From the NCBI RefSeq assembly GCF_014695585.1, contig NZ_JACJON010000041.1:1-64000 (forward strand): a stretch of 64,000 nt of DNA, read 5' to 3'. The translations under genes and the position numbers were made by a program. Shown here piece by piece: positions 42,635 through 51,618 of the stretch (position 1 is its first letter; every line of letters begins with the position of its first letter). The notes under the pieces are model-generated. The model saw only the letters and a list, made by a program, of their open reading frames with translations. It ran no database searches and had not been told where the DNA came from. This DNA is from Microcoleus sp. FACHB-831 (GTDB taxonomy: Bacteria; Cyanobacteriota; Cyanobacteriia; Cyanobacteriales; FACHB-T130).

Positions 42635-42760
42635 TGTCTTGAGCGGTGAGGTGATAACTGATATTTTATATTTGATATTTTTTTAATAAAAGTGGTTCCC
42701 CGTTAAGGATAAGGGCTGAACTATCAATTCAGCCTATATCCTTCAGCCTTTACTCAAAAT

Positions 42761-43273
42761 TTATAGGCTTTGAGTTGGCGCTGCTGGAGACTGTTGACCT
42801 CTATTCTTCCCAGTATAGTTACGACGATTTGCTTGCCGATTTTGCTTCATTTCGTCAAACTTGGCTTGTTGCTCTGTAGTCAGTTTGGCGCGGATTTCTG
42901 ACATACTTGCAGATTTTATATCTTGCATTTGCTTCTTCAAACCTTGCATCTTTTGCTGTTGTTGCGCGATCTGATCTGCTGAAGCGTTATTTGTCTTCAA
43001 CTGGCGCATTTCTTGTTTGGCTTGACGCAAGTTTTCCATGATAGGCTGCATCTGGGGTTTGTACTTCTCCTGAATTGCCTGTATATCCTGCACTTGCTGC
43101 GCGTTCAGACCGAGTTGCTGGGTCATCCAATTCTTACCACGTTCTCCGCGCCCTTGACCGGGTTGATTTTGCGCGACTGTTTGCGAAAAATCAAAATTTG
43201 GCTTGGCAACAGCAACAGCGCTACCTAAAGCAACCATCAGAGCGGCTAAAACAGAAACGCGACGTAAAAGCAT
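42761..43273 (-). CDS. Spy/CpxP-like periplasmic protein, first copy
   Basis: 170 residues, closely related to the next gene (signal VSVLAALMVALGSAVAVAKP, mature start TVAQNQPGQGR, motifs LGLNAQQVQDIQAI and KLTTEQQAKFDEM). Gln/Lys-rich helical body; the C-terminus is basic. A periplasmic chaperone or sensor for envelope or metal stress is likely by family. It lies about 110 bases after the anti-sigma gene. Confidence 0.88.
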   Translation of the reverse strand: MLLRRVSVLAALMVALGSAVAVAKPNFDFSQTVAQNQPGQGRGERGKNWMTQQLGLNAQQVQDIQAIQEKYKPQMQPIMENLRQAKQEMRQLKTNNASADQIAQQQQKMQGLKKQMQDIKSASMSEIRAKLTTEQQAKFDEMKQNRQANRRNYTGKNRGQQSPAAPTQSL

Positions 43274-43381
43274 AGTGTTGAGAGCTGAGTTGTTAGTTAA
43301 TAATTGAAAGTCGATTGTTCGTGGTTGATTGTTGATGGCAATGAACCATGAAATTAGGAACGCTAGACAATAGATAGATGC

Positions 43382-43711
43382 TTAATTGATTGGCATCCAA
43401 TCTTCTTCTGGACTATCATCCACGACGCTAGTCCAGTTGTTTTCTAGAAAAGCTTCGAGAGTGCCAGTGTCAACCTGTGCGGTGCGCGGTGTTAGGAAGT
43501 GAGATCCTGCTAAAGCAAAGATTGCACTAGCGGCGATCGCTGGTGTTACTATCCACAACAGCCGACGTTGAGCAGGCGGATCTTGTGAATATGCGAGACT
43601 ACGCATAATCTGCTGTTCTAGATCGGGTGCAGCAGTTGGAGGATCTGGGCGATGCCCGCGCAGAAAATCTACTAAGCGTTTATCGTCCTCATGATGTGGG
43701 AACTTCGTCAT
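43382..43711 (-). CDS. Probable membrane anti-sigma factor
   Basis: 109 residues: a cytoplasmic N-terminus (about 1-48, KRLVDFLRGHRPDPP), one membrane helix (LLWIVTPAIAASAIFALAGS) and a 40-residue acidic periplasmic tail. It overlaps the sigma factor gene by four bases (ATGA), the classical arrangement for ECF sigma/anti-sigma pairs. The zinc-binding HxxxCxxC motif is absent. The function is inferred from context and topology. Confidence 0.75.
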   Translation of the reverse strand: MTKFPHHEDDKRLVDFLRGHRPDPPTAAPDLEQQIMRSLAYSQDPPAQRRLLWIVTPAIAASAIFALAGSHFLTPRTAQVDTGTLEAFLENNWTSVVDDSPEEDWMPIN

Positions 43712-44322
43712 GGCTGAACTCCTTGTTTTTGAAGGAATTGTCGCATTGCGTCACGCGCATGGAACAGGCGAGACTTGACGGTTCCCACCGGAATCCCTAG
43801 AATCTGCGCTACCTCTTTTTGCGGCACATCCTCCAAGTCATGCAGAACCAGTACAGCGCGATGTTCTAAACTAATTTGAGCGAGGCCGCGTTGCACCAAA
43901 TCCTGATAGTGTAGATGCATCAAATCGGGGGCTTCCTGTTCGACTGGTTGCGTTTTGCTCAGAGTTTGCCTCTGGGTGTTGGCTTGAGCAAAGTGTCGCC
44001 GCTGATCGGAGGCGACATTCCACGCTATGCGATAAAGCCAGGTGGAAAATTGGGATGCCTGCCGCAGATTTGGCAATCCTTTCCAGGCGCGGAGGAAAAC
44101 TTCTTGCACCAAATCATCTAGGTGTGATGCACCAGAAAGTTGGTAAAGGGCGGATCTGACTCGTTGCTGATGACGGTGGTAGAGTTGTCGGAAACTTTGC
44201 GTGTCTCCCTCTTTGCACCGCTTTATTAGGTAAGCATCGGTGTCGCGAGCAGATTTGTCGCTGGGTTGTTCGCTTGTTAGCCCATCGAATGGTACAGACG
44301 GCACCGATTGCATCTCCCTCAC
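43708..44322 (-). CDS. ECF-type RNA polymerase sigma factor
   Basis: 204 residues. Region 2 (about 30-100: FRQLYHRHQQRVRSALYQLS, DDLVQEVFLRAWKGL, FSTWLYRIAWNVASDQRR) and region 4 (about 140-195, with the helix-turn-helix KEVAQILGIPVGTVKSRLFH) are complete. Start GTG 44322 or ATG 44313. It resembles the cyanobacterial SigG/RpoE-like ECF factors. It overlaps the anti-sigma gene and is preceded by a near-consensus ECF promoter, so it probably activates its own operon. Confidence 0.93.
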   Translation of the reverse strand: MREMQSVPSVPFDGLTSEQPSDKSARDTDAYLIKRCKEGDTQSFRQLYHRHQQRVRSALYQLSGASHLDDLVQEVFLRAWKGLPNLRQASQFSTWLYRIAWNVASDQRRHFAQANTQRQTLSKTQPVEQEAPDLMHLHYQDLVQRGLAQISLEHRAVLVLHDLEDVPQKEVAQILGIPVGTVKSRLFHARDAMRQFLQKQGVQP

Positions 44323-44338
44323 CAGTTTGTTCTATGGA

Positions 44339-44367
44339 TTAGACCCAGGTGGTAAGAAAAAGGTTCA
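44339..44367 (-). promoter_or_regulatory. Putative ECF-sigma promoter of the sigma factor operon
   Basis: On the minus strand TGAACCT (44367-44361) is followed by a 16-bp spacer and GTCTAA (44344-44339). This closely fits the sigma-E class -35 GGAACTT and -10 GTCTGA. The RNA would start about 10-15 bases before the GTG start codon. Autoregulation is inferred. Confidence 0.6.
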
Positions 44368-44379
44368 AGGGCGATCGCG

Positions 44380-45327
44380 CTAATCCTGTCGTCGCGCATA
44401 AAACCCCAAATGGTTAGCAATGGGACGCTGGCGCATGGGGATGCGCGTGTGAATAGGTGAGTTGAGCGATCGCGTCCCCGAAGCATTAGCAACTACCAGC
44501 GTTGTCGATCCGCCGCCGTCCAAGTTCAGCGCTTTATAAGCACCCAACTCCATCACAATATCTGTCAGTTCAGGCAAGGTCATACCCTCGCTATATTTAG
44601 TCTGACGACCATCAACAATAATTAGCCACAATTTCTCGCCGCTTTTATCAATAGCTACGGCGGTGCGCGGATACAGATCGTTCTTGGTGGGATTATCTTT
44701 TAGCACCACAGGCTTACCGCCATCAACAAAAACATCACCACCCGACAATGCTTGAACTGCACTCTTTTCGCAACTTTCTCGACGGATTTGGACGCGGTTA
44801 TCAGGTGCAAAACACAACACAGTCGAGTCTGACTGGCTAGATGAATAGCTATTTCCATTTGAGATAACTTGCCCGAATACGCTCACTGGTTCGCCGTTGT
44901 GGGGGTAATAATCCAACGGCCCGTTTTCACGAAATGGGCCAAAAAAGCTGCCATTAATAGCGAGTTGCAACTTAAACTCTTTAACAAAATCAGAGGTAGT
45001 TTGCGCCCTCAACTCATATGGCTGCCCGGTTTGCTTGTCCCACCCGTTTGGTTTTCCCGGTGTCACCAAAACCCCAATTCCCGGTGCGGTTAGGTCAATG
45101 GTAACGATGTGAATTGTATTTGGGCGTGGCGTTGAACGGGCAAAACGCCGATAAAAGATACCCTGAAATAGTTGTTGCTGCGTCTCGGTGCGGGGGGGAC
45201 GGCTTAGAAGTAACGCACCATAAATTAATAAGAGTAGTAGCGGTATCCCCAAGATAGTCAGGGAAACGGCGATCGCGGCTCGCTTCAGGGTGATTTTTGG
45301 TCGTTTGCTCATGCTGGTAAGCTTCAT
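44380..45327 (-). CDS. Membrane-anchored phosphodiester glycosidase (NAGPA) domain protein
   Basis: 315 residues. One N-terminal membrane helix (about 18-42), then a NAGPA domain with LAINGSFFGP, AVAIDKSGEKLWLIIVDGRQ and ALNLDGGGSTTLVV. The family includes the enzyme that uncovers mannose-6-phosphate; in bacteria it acts on cell-wall or exopolysaccharide phosphodiesters. Its C-terminus lies 35 bases upstream of the ECF promoter. Exact substrate unknown. Confidence 0.88.
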   Translation of the reverse strand: MKLTSMSKRPKITLKRAAIAVSLTILGIPLLLLLIYGALLLSRPPRTETQQQLFQGIFYRRFARSTPRPNTIHIVTIDLTAPGIGVLVTPGKPNGWDKQTGQPYELRAQTTSDFVKEFKLQLAINGSFFGPFRENGPLDYYPHNGEPVSVFGQVISNGNSYSSSQSDSTVLCFAPDNRVQIRRESCEKSAVQALSGGDVFVDGGKPVVLKDNPTKNDLYPRTAVAIDKSGEKLWLIIVDGRQTKYSEGMTLPELTDIVMELGAYKALNLDGGGSTTLVVANASGTRSLNSPIHTRIPMRQRPIANHLGFYARRQD

Positions 45328-45463
45328 TAAGGCAAAAGTAACCGCAGTTTCAGACCTTAATTACTACACTTCTCTATTAATAAATTCCTGCATCAATGGC
45401 TTTTTAAGAAATTTTATCAAGCGCGATCGCTCTTAAAAATACACAGTATAAAATTATTAAAAA

Positions 45464-45492
45464 CCCGCCCTTAGAAATTTCCAAGAGCGGGT
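45464..45492 (-). terminator. Hairpin after the glutathione reductase gene
   Basis: ACCCGC and GCGGGT with further pairs (CTT/AAG) form a stem just beyond the reductase stop. The T-content on the minus strand is moderate. Confidence 0.55.
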
Positions 45493-45515
45493 AACTAATT
45501 ACTACGAAGCTAAAT

Positions 45516-46919
45516 TTATCTTAGGGTAACAAACTCTTCTGCTGTTGAAGGATGAATACCAACGGTAGCGTCGAAATCTTTCTTGGTGGCTCCCATCTTA
45601 ACTGCGATCGCTATCCCTTGTATTATCTCTCCGGCATTTTCCCCAACCATATGCGCCCCTAGCACGCGATCCGTCTTTTTATCCACTACCAACTTCACCA
45701 TCACTTTCTCTTCTGCACCAGTCAAACTGTGGAACATCGGGCGGAATCGGGCGCGATATATCTGCACGCCGTCGTCTCCCAACTGCTCTTTCGCTTGCGC
45801 TTCGCTTAAACCAACCGTACCCGCTTCCGGTTGAGTAAACACCGCCGATGCTACATTTTCGTGACTGAATACGCGGCGATTATTCCCAAACTCAGTATCA
45901 GCAAAACAGCGACCTTCGCCAATCGCAACTGGTGTTAAATTAATCCTGTTGGTGCAATCGCCTACAGCGAAAATATTAGGCACAGAAGTGCGGCTGTATT
46001 CATCAACTTTGATGGCGGATTCTACACTATACCCATCTATTGCCGGCGAACCTTGGTTTTCACCTTTTACAACTTCAACACCTGCATTCTCCAAACCCAA
46101 ACCGCCTAATTTGGGAACGCGACCGACAGCAACTAAAACTTGATCCGCCCTTAGTGTCGTCTCCGCGTCTTTGCCTTTTTCAACAAACTTGACGTTAAGA
46201 CCTTCTGGCGTTTTCTCGACGCCTTTACCCGTGCAATTAGTAATAATTTTGATGCCATGTTGAGCCATCGCATCTTGAATACCAACGCGGATATCATCAT
46301 CAAAGCCTTTGAGGATGCGATCGCCCCTCAGCACCAATGTAACCTCGCTGCCAAGTCCGTGCATAATACAGGCAAACTCTACAGCAATATAACCCGCGCC
46401 AAAAATAACAATCTGCTTGGGTTGCTCTTTAAGGAGAAATATCTCGCGAGAGGTGATGCAATGTTCCTTTACTCCTGGTAAATCTGGTCTAGCTGCTTCC
46501 CCTCCAACGGCAATTAATATCTTATCTGCCGTATATTTGCGCCCGTCTACTTCGACAGTATGAGCATCTACTAAAGAGGCGCGACTCCTAAACAATTCCA
46601 CTCCAGCTTTTTCCAGAAACCCAATATGCATCTCGCTGAGACGGCGGACTTCCTTATCGACCGAGGTAATCATTTTCTCCCAGTCTAAGCTTCTTTCACC
46701 CACACTCCAGCCGTAACCTGCTGCATCCTCAAACAAGTGGGAGAACTTAGAAGCGTAAACCATTAATTTTTTGGGGACGCAACCGCGAATCACGCAAGTT
46801 CCGCCGACTAAATCGTTTTCTGCGATCGCTACTTTTGCTCCGTAGCTGGCAGCACGTTTAGAGCTAGCCAAACCACCAGAACCCGCACCAATCACAAACA
46901 GATCGTAATCGTATGTCAT
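45516..46919 (-). CDS. gor: Glutathione-disulfide reductase
   Basis: 467 residues. FAD-binding FVIGAGSGGLASSKRAA, redox-active disulfide Cys42/Cys47 in GGTCVIRGCVPKK, NAD(P) domain around IVIFGAGYIAVEFACIM, and the catalytic His-Glu pair near the C-terminus (GIHPSTAEEF). It keeps glutathione reduced with NADPH. Related flavoproteins (lipoamide dehydrogenase, mercuric reductase) are less likely because of the GTCVIRGCVPKK motif. It reads as a single gene. Confidence 0.95.
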   Translation of the reverse strand: MTYDYDLFVIGAGSGGLASSKRAASYGAKVAIAENDLVGGTCVIRGCVPKKLMVYASKFSHLFEDAAGYGWSVGERSLDWEKMITSVDKEVRRLSEMHIGFLEKAGVELFRSRASLVDAHTVEVDGRKYTADKILIAVGGEAARPDLPGVKEHCITSREIFLLKEQPKQIVIFGAGYIAVEFACIMHGLGSEVTLVLRGDRILKGFDDDIRVGIQDAMAQHGIKIITNCTGKGVEKTPEGLNVKFVEKGKDAETTLRADQVLVAVGRVPKLGGLGLENAGVEVVKGENQGSPAIDGYSVESAIKVDEYSRTSVPNIFAVGDCTNRINLTPVAIGEGRCFADTEFGNNRRVFSHENVASAVFTQPEAGTVGLSEAQAKEQLGDDGVQIYRARFRPMFHSLTGAEEKVMVKLVVDKKTDRVLGAHMVGENAGEIIQGIAIAVKMGATKKDFDATVGIHPSTAEEFVTLR

Positions 46920-46991
46920 AGCTTATTGCTAGTTGTTAGTTGGGTAATGAGTAATCGGGTATTAGGGTATGTAGTTACGAGTTATTAATTT

Positions 46992-47007
46992 AAAACGTGC
47001 TACTTGG
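46992..47007. repeat. Dispersed repeat AAAACGTGCTACTTGG, copy 1
   Basis: The 16-mer, followed after a few bases by GTTAACAAAA, recurs at 57434-57449 followed by GCTAACAAAA. Both copies are intergenic. Confidence 0.6.
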
Positions 47008-47060
47008 CTACGTTAACAAAATTCATAAATCATAGCTCCCCCCATGCCCCATTCCCATTT

Positions 47061-47765
47061 TCACTTTTTCGGTGAATTTGGCGATGGACGGTTGGGTGAA
47101 GCGGGCGTGTCAGTATCGCGCGATCGCGGCGTGGGCGCATCATTTTGCAGCTGTTGACGCCCGTTGCGAATTACCCTCAGCATATCGCCCAACTGCTGCT
47201 CGATGTTTGTCAAAACTCGGTCGGCGTAGTCGTCTGCTCCAAGCTGAATATCCTCGCACTCTTCGAGCGCCATTTGCCGCATTTGCTCTAGTTCCTGTTG
47301 TGCTTGCAACCGCAGGCGCTCAATTTCCGCGAGCGTTTGCTCCTGCATGAGTTCGCACTCTTCTTGCACTCGTTCTCGGATCAGTTCTGCTTCTCTTTCT
47401 GCCTGTCGGATGATACCTATTTCATCCAATATCTGATCCGCTCTGCGTTCGGCTTCCTGAATAATTGCCTCACCATAATCCTCTGCTTGCCGGATAATAT
47501 CTTCCTTATGCAGCACTATGGCTTCCGCTTCGCGAAATGCTTCTGGCAAATTTAGGCGCACGACATCCAACTGGTCGAGTAGTTGTTCCTCATCAACCAG
47601 CGTGCGTCGAGTAAAGGGAATACGGGGACTATCCAGAATCAGTTCTTCGAGTCTGTTCAGCTCCCGCTGAATATCTACACCTCCCGATCCACTCTGGGGC
47701 GATTCACCCTCGTTGCTAGGTCCGTCGCTATCTGGGTCGAGTCGGGATGGGTCTTGGCGTAACAT
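47061..47765 (-). CDS. DivIVA/ATP-synthase-b-like coiled-coil protein
   Basis: 234 residues. Acidic N-terminus ([16 protein letters not shown]), a conserved helical patch ([20 protein letters not shown]), then a long Glu/Arg/Gln coiled coil (about 75-200) and a Pro/Ser tail. It recurs next to coaD in cyanobacteria but has no established function; DivIVA-like scaffolding is only suggested by composition. Its ATG at 47765 lies inside the end of coaD, giving a 91-base overlap in another frame. Confidence 0.8.
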   Translation of the reverse strand: MLRQDPSRLDPDSDGPSNEGESPQSGSGGVDIQRELNRLEELILDSPRIPFTRRTLVDEEQLLDQLDVVRLNLPEAFREAEAIVLHKEDIIRQAEDYGEAIIQEAERRADQILDEIGIIRQAEREAELIRERVQEECELMQEQTLAEIERLRLQAQQELEQMRQMALEECEDIQLGADDYADRVLTNIEQQLGDMLRVIRNGRQQLQNDAPTPRSRDTDTPASPNRPSPNSPKK

Positions 47766-48226
47766 CGGTAGATATCTAGGGCAACGTGCTGGGGAACAAG
47801 ATGATCGACGGAGCCGCCAAATTTGGCAATCTCTTTCACTACGCTACTACTTAAAAAGCTGTATTCGTTAGATGTGGCGAGAAAAACTGTCTCAATTTGA
47901 TCCCAGAGGGTTTTATTAGTATGAGCCATCTGGAGTTCGTGTTCAAAATCGGAAAGCACTCGCAATCCTCGCAGCAGCGCAGTAGCTCCACGCATTCTGG
48001 CATAGTTTACTGTCAGACCATCAAAGCTGTCTACTTCTACATTCGGCAGATGTTGCGTACACACGCGAATTTGCTCTATGCGCTGCTGCACGGTAAACAG
48101 GGGCGTTTTGTTGGGATTGAGCAGAAGCGCGACAATCACCCGCTCAAAGAGCTTGCAACCCCTCTCTATAATGTCGAGGTGCCCCAAGGTAATCGGATCG
48201 AAGCTGCCTGGATAAATTGCAATCAC
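47675..48226 (-). CDS. coaD: Pantetheine-phosphate adenylyltransferase
   Basis: 183 residues from the GTG at 48226 ([20 protein letters not shown]), the usual length with a slightly long C-terminus. The nucleotidyltransferase motif TLGH and the C-terminal [13 protein letters not shown] are present, with [17 protein letters not shown] in between. It makes dephospho-CoA from phosphopantetheine and ATP. A TTG ten codons upstream is possible. The gene overlaps the next gene by 91 bases. Confidence 0.95.
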   Translation of the reverse strand: MIAIYPGSFDPITLGHLDIIERGCKLFERVIVALLLNPNKTPLFTVQQRIEQIRVCTQHLPNVEVDSFDGLTVNYARMRGATALLRGLRVLSDFEHELQMAHTNKTLWDQIETVFLATSNEYSFLSSSVVKEIAKFGGSVDHLVPQHVALDIYRCYAKTHPDSTQIATDLATRVNRPRVDREV

Positions 48227-48862
48227 ACGGGTAAACCCTAGAGCTAGCTTTGGCAATTGTACTGAACTATGGTGACAATTTTATGAATTTTTTGAATAAA
48301 ATTACCTTTAAACGTTTATTCAAGAACGCGATCGCCCTTTTATTATTATCGTAACTCTTGTAACAACCCTCTTGTCACTTATTAGCTATATCAGTTTAGC
48401 ATACAGTTTTGTAGATACAAAATGCTATTTAGGCATACCTTATAATGTCAGTTGAACCTATTTATTTTTAATTGTAAAAATTGTTATTTAACCGCAACTT
48501 TGAGGTTAAACGCAAGAGTTTGTAGCTAGTTGTTATGATATTTTGCCTGTTAATGTAATTTTTCTAAGTTCTACCTATTTACATCAAATACGCATAATTA
48601 TCAGCAACAACGGCAGGTAATAATTTGCAAATTTTACCAAAATACTTTTTATTCCATGTACTACTCTAGTAAGCAAATATGTTGTAAAAAGCGATCGCAC
48701 TGCGGAAGCACCACCAACCTGCGGTAGGATATTTTCTAGTTGTTGGCGATCGCCATAAAACCAATAGCCTATAGAATAATATGGATATGAGGATATTTTA
48801 GGTAAACGCAAACAAAGATTGTCAGAAAAGCCTGACTTATTCAGCCTAAAGTTTAAACAACA
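48227..48862. promoter_or_regulatory. AT-rich divergent intergenic region
   Basis: 636 bases between coaD (minus) and the GspF-like gene (plus). A 103-codon minus frame at 48584-48895 overlaps the GspF start and shows no domain, so it is not called. No RNA gene is recognised. Confidence 0.45.
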
Positions 48863-49801
48863 TTGAAAGCTAAAGAAAAAGCCATATTTTTTCAACAGTT
48901 AGCCGCTATGCTGAACTCTGGCTTGACAGTACAGCACAGCTTAACTATGGCGGTAAAAGAGCGCCATTCATCCTTCGCGCGCTATATACAAAAAGCCAGC
49001 GCAGCGGTGGGATCGGGGATGGATTTAGCAAGCGCGATCGCCCTCCAACCTAACTATTTTGACGCTTGGACGATCGGCTTGATACGCGCCGCCGAATACA
49101 GTGGAACATTGCCAGAAGTTTGTCGGCGAATAGCGATCGCAACTGAAACAGAACAGCGACGAGAAAGACTTTATCTTTCGGTGAGGCTAGCAGCGATCGC
49201 TATTATTTGGAGCATATTATTACTAATAGCAGCAATATTCAAAAAGCAGACAAGCGGTTTGATGAAACCGGGTTTCTGGATATATGCTTTAGGACTCGGC
49301 TTAGTTTTGTTTTTCGCAAGTCTTATACCTTCTCGCTACCCCAGCCGAGGATTGCATCAATTGACGGCAAAAATACCCGGATTGGGAAAAGTAATCGAGG
49401 CGCGATCGCTGCTTTATTTAGGTGATTTGGCATTACCTTTGAGTGCGGGGATACCGATTTTGACCGCCCTAGAATTGCTGCGATCGCACATCCGAGATCC
49501 TCAAATGGGAGAAAATATAGCCAAAGCCTCTAGGCAAATTCGCAGCGGAAGAACCCTCACAGAGAGTTTACAAAGCAAGATACCACCAGTAGCCATCCAA
49601 ATAATCCGCACTGGCGAAGAAACGGGTAATTTAGACAACGCTTTCCAAAGATTAGCAGTATATTACGAGGGTGAGCTAGAGCGCTCGCTTCTTCAGTTAC
49701 AAAGTATTTTGCGCCCTGTAAGCTTGCTAACTGTTGCTGCTTTAATTGTTGCTCTTGGAGTTCGGCTCATCACATCATTTATGAACTCACTACCAGGATA
49801 A
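48863..49801 (+). CDS. Type II secretion/pilus assembly F-type membrane protein
   Basis: 312 residues with two T2SSF domains. The first has AIFFQQLAAMLNSGLTVQHS and GLIRAAEYSGTLPEVCRRIA; the second has LLYLGDLALPLSAGIPILTA and IRTGEETGNLDNAFQRLAVY. Membrane helices are near 110-130, 140-158 and 285-305. GspF/PilC proteins form the inner-membrane platform that the assembly ATPase turns. It is shorter than canonical PilC (about 400) and stands alone, so it may serve a minor system. The start is TTG at 48863. Confidence 0.88.
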   Translation: MKAKEKAIFFQQLAAMLNSGLTVQHSLTMAVKERHSSFARYIQKASAAVGSGMDLASAIALQPNYFDAWTIGLIRAAEYSGTLPEVCRRIAIATETEQRRERLYLSVRLAAIAIIWSILLLIAAIFKKQTSGLMKPGFWIYALGLGLVLFFASLIPSRYPSRGLHQLTAKIPGLGKVIEARSLLYLGDLALPLSAGIPILTALELLRSHIRDPQMGENIAKASRQIRSGRTLTESLQSKIPPVAIQIIRTGEETGNLDNAFQRLAVYYEGELERSLLQLQSILRPVSLLTVAALIVALGVRLITSFMNSLPG

Positions 49802-49892
49802 TTTTTGATATCCCGCATCCCCAGGTACACCCTGGAAATGCCTATTCTGTAAGTTTCCGCCTCCAGTGAAACGAGAAGACAAGAAATTATTC

Positions 49893-51044
49893 TTAAGGCA
49901 TACTTAAACCTCTAAGCGTCTCCTGCTCTTTCAAACCCTTACTCTGAACTAATACCCCAAAACGTCCCAACCCTGCTGGATCTATCAGTTGGTGTAAAGC
50001 ATCGCGACGCCGCAACAGCTTTTGGATATCTTGTCCGCAACTAGAGGCGAGATTAGCAATGCGATCGCCCATCCCCAACGCCATCAAAAACATCCCTTGG
50101 TGAGTAAACCCCACTCGCTGCAATCCGCACAACTCCCCCCATCGTTCCAAAGCAGTAAAATCTACATGGGCAGTTATATCCTGTTGCCCAATATTTATAT
50201 AAGGATTGTCGTGATGTCGGTGCTTATAGTAACACTGCAACGTACCGCGCGAGCGCTGTGGATTGTAATACCTCACAGCGGAATATCCATAATCAATTGT
50301 CAGCAAATACCCCCGATTTATCCTATCTGCTACCACACCCAACCAGTCCAAAGCTGCCAAATTCACCTCGCTGCGATATCCATCAGCATACGCACTCGAT
50401 GGCAACTCAATTCCTACTAATTTAAAATACTCAGTTAGCTTTAGCGTTGAAAGTTCGCCACTTACTTCTACAAAGTTATCATTTGCAGTGACATAAATTT
50501 CCCGCAATTGCCCCTCTTCAACCACAAACTGATGCACGGGCAAAGCATCCACCAACTCATTAGAAAAACAGCAACCAGTTATAGAGGCGCTGGGTATTTC
50601 CTCCCAGCTACGCCAATAAATGCGCCCCCAATTAGTTATCCAATCTTGCAACATCTGTTGCTGTTGGGCAATCAATCCGGGTGCTTTTTCAACAATTACA
50701 TACTCTAAAACATCAAAAAACTGCGGATAACTCTTTTGTAAATATCCCAGGACATCAGCAGCCAAAAGCCCTTGACCCCCCCCCATCTCCACTAACGTAA
50801 ATGGTTTAGGGCGTCCCAGGATATCCCACATTTGGACAAATTGCTCTGCCAGCACTTCGCCAAAGTCAGCACAAAGGTGAGGCGAAGTAAAAAAGTCACC
50901 CTGCGAACCAATATTCACAGAAGGGCTAGCATAGTAGCCGTATTGTGGATGGTACAGCACCAAGTCCATGTATGAAGCAAAAGTAATGCGCTGGAGAGGG
51001 CTTGCTGCGATCGCGCTTCGCAGGGTTGCAGCTAATTCATCCAT
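49893..51044 (-). CDS. NDUFAF7/MidA-family SAM-dependent protein methyltransferase
   Basis: 383 residues. YHPQYGYYASPSVNIGSQGD and FTSPHLCADFGEVLAEQF are the family N-terminal signatures, VEMGGGQGLLAADVLGYL the SAM loop, and CCFSNELVDALPVHQF the later motif. In mitochondria NDUFAF7 dimethylates an arginine of the complex I subunit NDUFS2. By analogy the target here may be NDH-1 (NdhH), but that is inference. It overlaps the upstream FMN reductase gene by eight bases. Confidence 0.9.
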   Translation of the reverse strand: MDELAATLRSAIAASPLQRITFASYMDLVLYHPQYGYYASPSVNIGSQGDFFTSPHLCADFGEVLAEQFVQMWDILGRPKPFTLVEMGGGQGLLAADVLGYLQKSYPQFFDVLEYVIVEKAPGLIAQQQQMLQDWITNWGRIYWRSWEEIPSASITGCCFSNELVDALPVHQFVVEEGQLREIYVTANDNFVEVSGELSTLKLTEYFKLVGIELPSSAYADGYRSEVNLAALDWLGVVADRINRGYLLTIDYGYSAVRYYNPQRSRGTLQCYYKHRHHDNPYINIGQQDITAHVDFTALERWGELCGLQRVGFTHQGMFLMALGMGDRIANLASSCGQDIQKLLRRRDALHQLIDPAGLGRFGVLVQSKGLKEQETLRGLSMP

Positions 51045-51618
51045 TTAACTTAGCTAGCACCTTAGCAACATTTTCACCCAGCTTCTCAACAGACGCCTGC
51101 TGATTGGGATCTTTCAAAGTGCCATCAGTATTAAAAACCTCATAAGCCTTAGAAACCGCTACCTGATCCGGAAGCACAATAACCTTAATATTTCCCAGTA
51201 TTGAGCGGACGTGAACTAAACCGCGCATACCCCCGAATCCTCCTGGCGAGGCGCTCATAATAGCCGCCACCTTGTCAACATAACAAGCCAGCATTCCTTC
51301 TCCCGGTAATGGACGCGACGCCCAATCAATAGCATTCTTCAAAACGGGCGTAATGGAACTATTGTATTCAGGACAAGCTATAAGAAGTCCCTGATGTTGC
51401 ATCATCAGTTCTTTCAACTTAAGTGCATTCGGGGGGATTCCCTCAGCTGCTTCAAGATCCTCATCATATATAGGCATGGGGATATCCCGCAGATCCAAAT
51501 ATGTCACCTCAGCCCCCGCTGATCTGGCTCCGTTTGCAGCAATTTGCACCAGTTTCTTGTTATAAGAGTCCTTCCGGGTACTACCAGCAAAAGCTAAGAT
51601 TTTGGGCGTGTAAGCCAT
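51037..51618 (-). CDS. NADPH-dependent FMN reductase family protein
   Basis: 193 residues of flavodoxin-like fold. ILAFAGSTRKDSYNKKL is the phosphate-binding loop and IACPEYNSSITPVLKNAIDW the family signature; SASPGGFGGMRG binds flavin. These enzymes reduce quinones, chromate or azo compounds with NAD(P)H. It is translationally coupled to the NDUFAF7-like gene. Confidence 0.92.
   Translation of the reverse strand: MAYTPKILAFAGSTRKDSYNKKLVQIAANGARSAGAEVTYLDLRDIPMPIYDEDLEAAEGIPPNALKLKELMMQHQGLLIACPEYNSSITPVLKNAIDWASRPLPGEGMLACYVDKVAAIMSASPGGFGGMRGLVHVRSILGNIKVIVLPDQVAVSKAYEVFNTDGTLKDPNQQASVEKLGENVAKVLAKLNG

Noticed and set aside
48584-48895. 103-codon minus-strand frame upstream of the GspF-like gene
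   Set aside because: No domain or conserved motif, Cys/Phe/Tyr-rich start, and it overlaps the start of a well-supported gene.
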